DNA from: Ridgeia piscesae
Lineage: Eukaryota > Annelida > Polychaeta > Sabellida > Siboglinidae
Length of the DNA: 64,000 nucleotides
Assembly (NCBI GenBank): GCA_025642075.2
Contig: JAODUO010000139.1
Coordinates: 458,501-522,500 of the forward strand
Direction of reading: 5' to 3'
This document shows, piece after piece, positions 63,210-64,000 of this stretch. The first letter of the stretch is position 1; each line of letters opens with the position of its first letter. The position numbers and the translations under genes were made by a program. The notes beneath the pieces were generated by a model that saw only the letters and a program-made list of their open reading frames with translations, was not told the DNA's origin and did not search any database.

Positions 63210-63960
63210 TCAATGTTAATTCGCATGAACATATTATTTTAACCGGGTATTATATTGTGCGATTGCATTCCGATTCATTGTAGATGATTTGTGGTCAATT
63301 TGTAATTCGCACGAACATTGGATAGATAATTTTTATTTCACAGAAAACACGAAAACGAAGTTTTAGTTTATTAATTACGTAATTTTATTCTTTATATACT
63401 AATTTTATTTATAGTGAATTGGGTTAATAATACTAGGGTGTTTCTTAATTGTTTTGCTAGTCTTCTAATCTGCACCTCAGAGCTAGTCTTCTATCTCGTT
63501 GTCATGTAATCCTGGTGGATACTCATAGTCACCAGAGGGCACTAGTGTGTAAAATCACGCCCAATTGGACAAAGTGGACAACCGGTTAGGCACACGTGTC
63601 CTGGGCCAGCGACCAGTCAACATCTGGTATCGGGACCCAGTAGTAAATTATCACCAGCGGCCTGGTAAGATTGTATTTTTGCATTTACGTTATTAGTTTT
63701 ATGTATGTGTTAAGTTTCTTGTATTACATGATATTGCATGTTATTATATTTTGATATATCATCAAGCTATATACACATATAACTAAATGTCATACTTTAT
63801 ACGTTGGGAAGATGGGCGTGGCAAGTGAATGTATATAGCTTACAGGGCGTGGCAGTTCAGTGCTAAAGATGCGCCTATGTAATTGAACTACCACTGTTGT
63901 ATGTTAAAAATAGTTACGTGGTTGTACTACAACGACAGTTATTTTCAAGTATTTCATATT
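63210..63960. promoter_or_regulatory. Unique sequence with possible 5' exon and GGGCGTGGC boxes
   Basis: A balanced-composition patch (63500-63664) ends in a plausible plus-strand donor GGCCTG/GTAAGA. Two GGGCGTGGCA words (63814-63823, 63845-63854) match KLF/Sp-type CACCC boxes. No coding frame is supported. It might be the start of a gene running out of the window. Confidence 0.25.
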
Positions 63961-63969
63961 TTATCAACG

Positions 63970-64000
63970 TGTGTGTGTGTGCGTGCGTGCGTGCGTGGGT
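63970..64000. repeat. (TG)n/(TGCG)n at window edge
   Basis: The array continues beyond the window. Confidence 0.9.

Overview
The window is nuclear DNA of an animal. It is AT-rich, and its genes are cut into short exons by long introns with standard GT/AG splice sites. It also carries SINE, LINE and Tc1/mariner remnants and many micro- and minisatellites. The one gene that can be named is MEN1 (menin). Its intron pattern, together with a tRNA-headed SINE of the type common in marine invertebrates, suggests a lophotrochozoan, most likely a mollusc; that placement is inference.

Two genes can be supported. MEN1 lies on the minus strand in six coding exons, from the ATG at 60868 to the stop at 49754. 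All splice phases agree and the product is 783 residues. A second gene, on the plus strand, converges on it. Phase-compatible exons at 12074-12213, 26728-26806, 40882-40950, 42492-42755, optionally 42949-42987, 44090-44178 and 44754-44921 encode at least the last 260-280 residues of an acidic, partly coiled-coil protein that I could not identify. The two genes end tail to tail: likely poly(A) signals are at 46125 (plus) and 46488 (minus).

Layout. 1-12 kb: no firm gene; a Tc1/mariner snapback element (2482-3029), a small palindrome, a 12-bp minisatellite and one doubtful exon. 12-44 kb: the long introns of the plus-strand gene, with a LINE remnant, a small palindromic MITE, paired 20-bp minisatellites, SINE copies, simple repeats and several CpG-richer islands that could be promoters or enhancers. 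44-46.2 kb: 3' end of the plus-strand gene. 46.4-60.9 kb: MEN1 with a long 3' UTR, and introns holding a pentanucleotide satellite, an 0.9-kb foldback element and a 27-bp minisatellite. 60.9-64 kb: MEN1 upstream region with a CRE beside the start codon, then long opposed (CA)n and (TG)n tracts and (TGCG)n repeats.

I found no CRISPR array, operon, tRNA or rRNA gene, and nothing that can responsibly be called a new biological system. The observations most worth checking are an AT-hook in this menin, the unidentified convergent gene, and the palindromic transposon derivatives.
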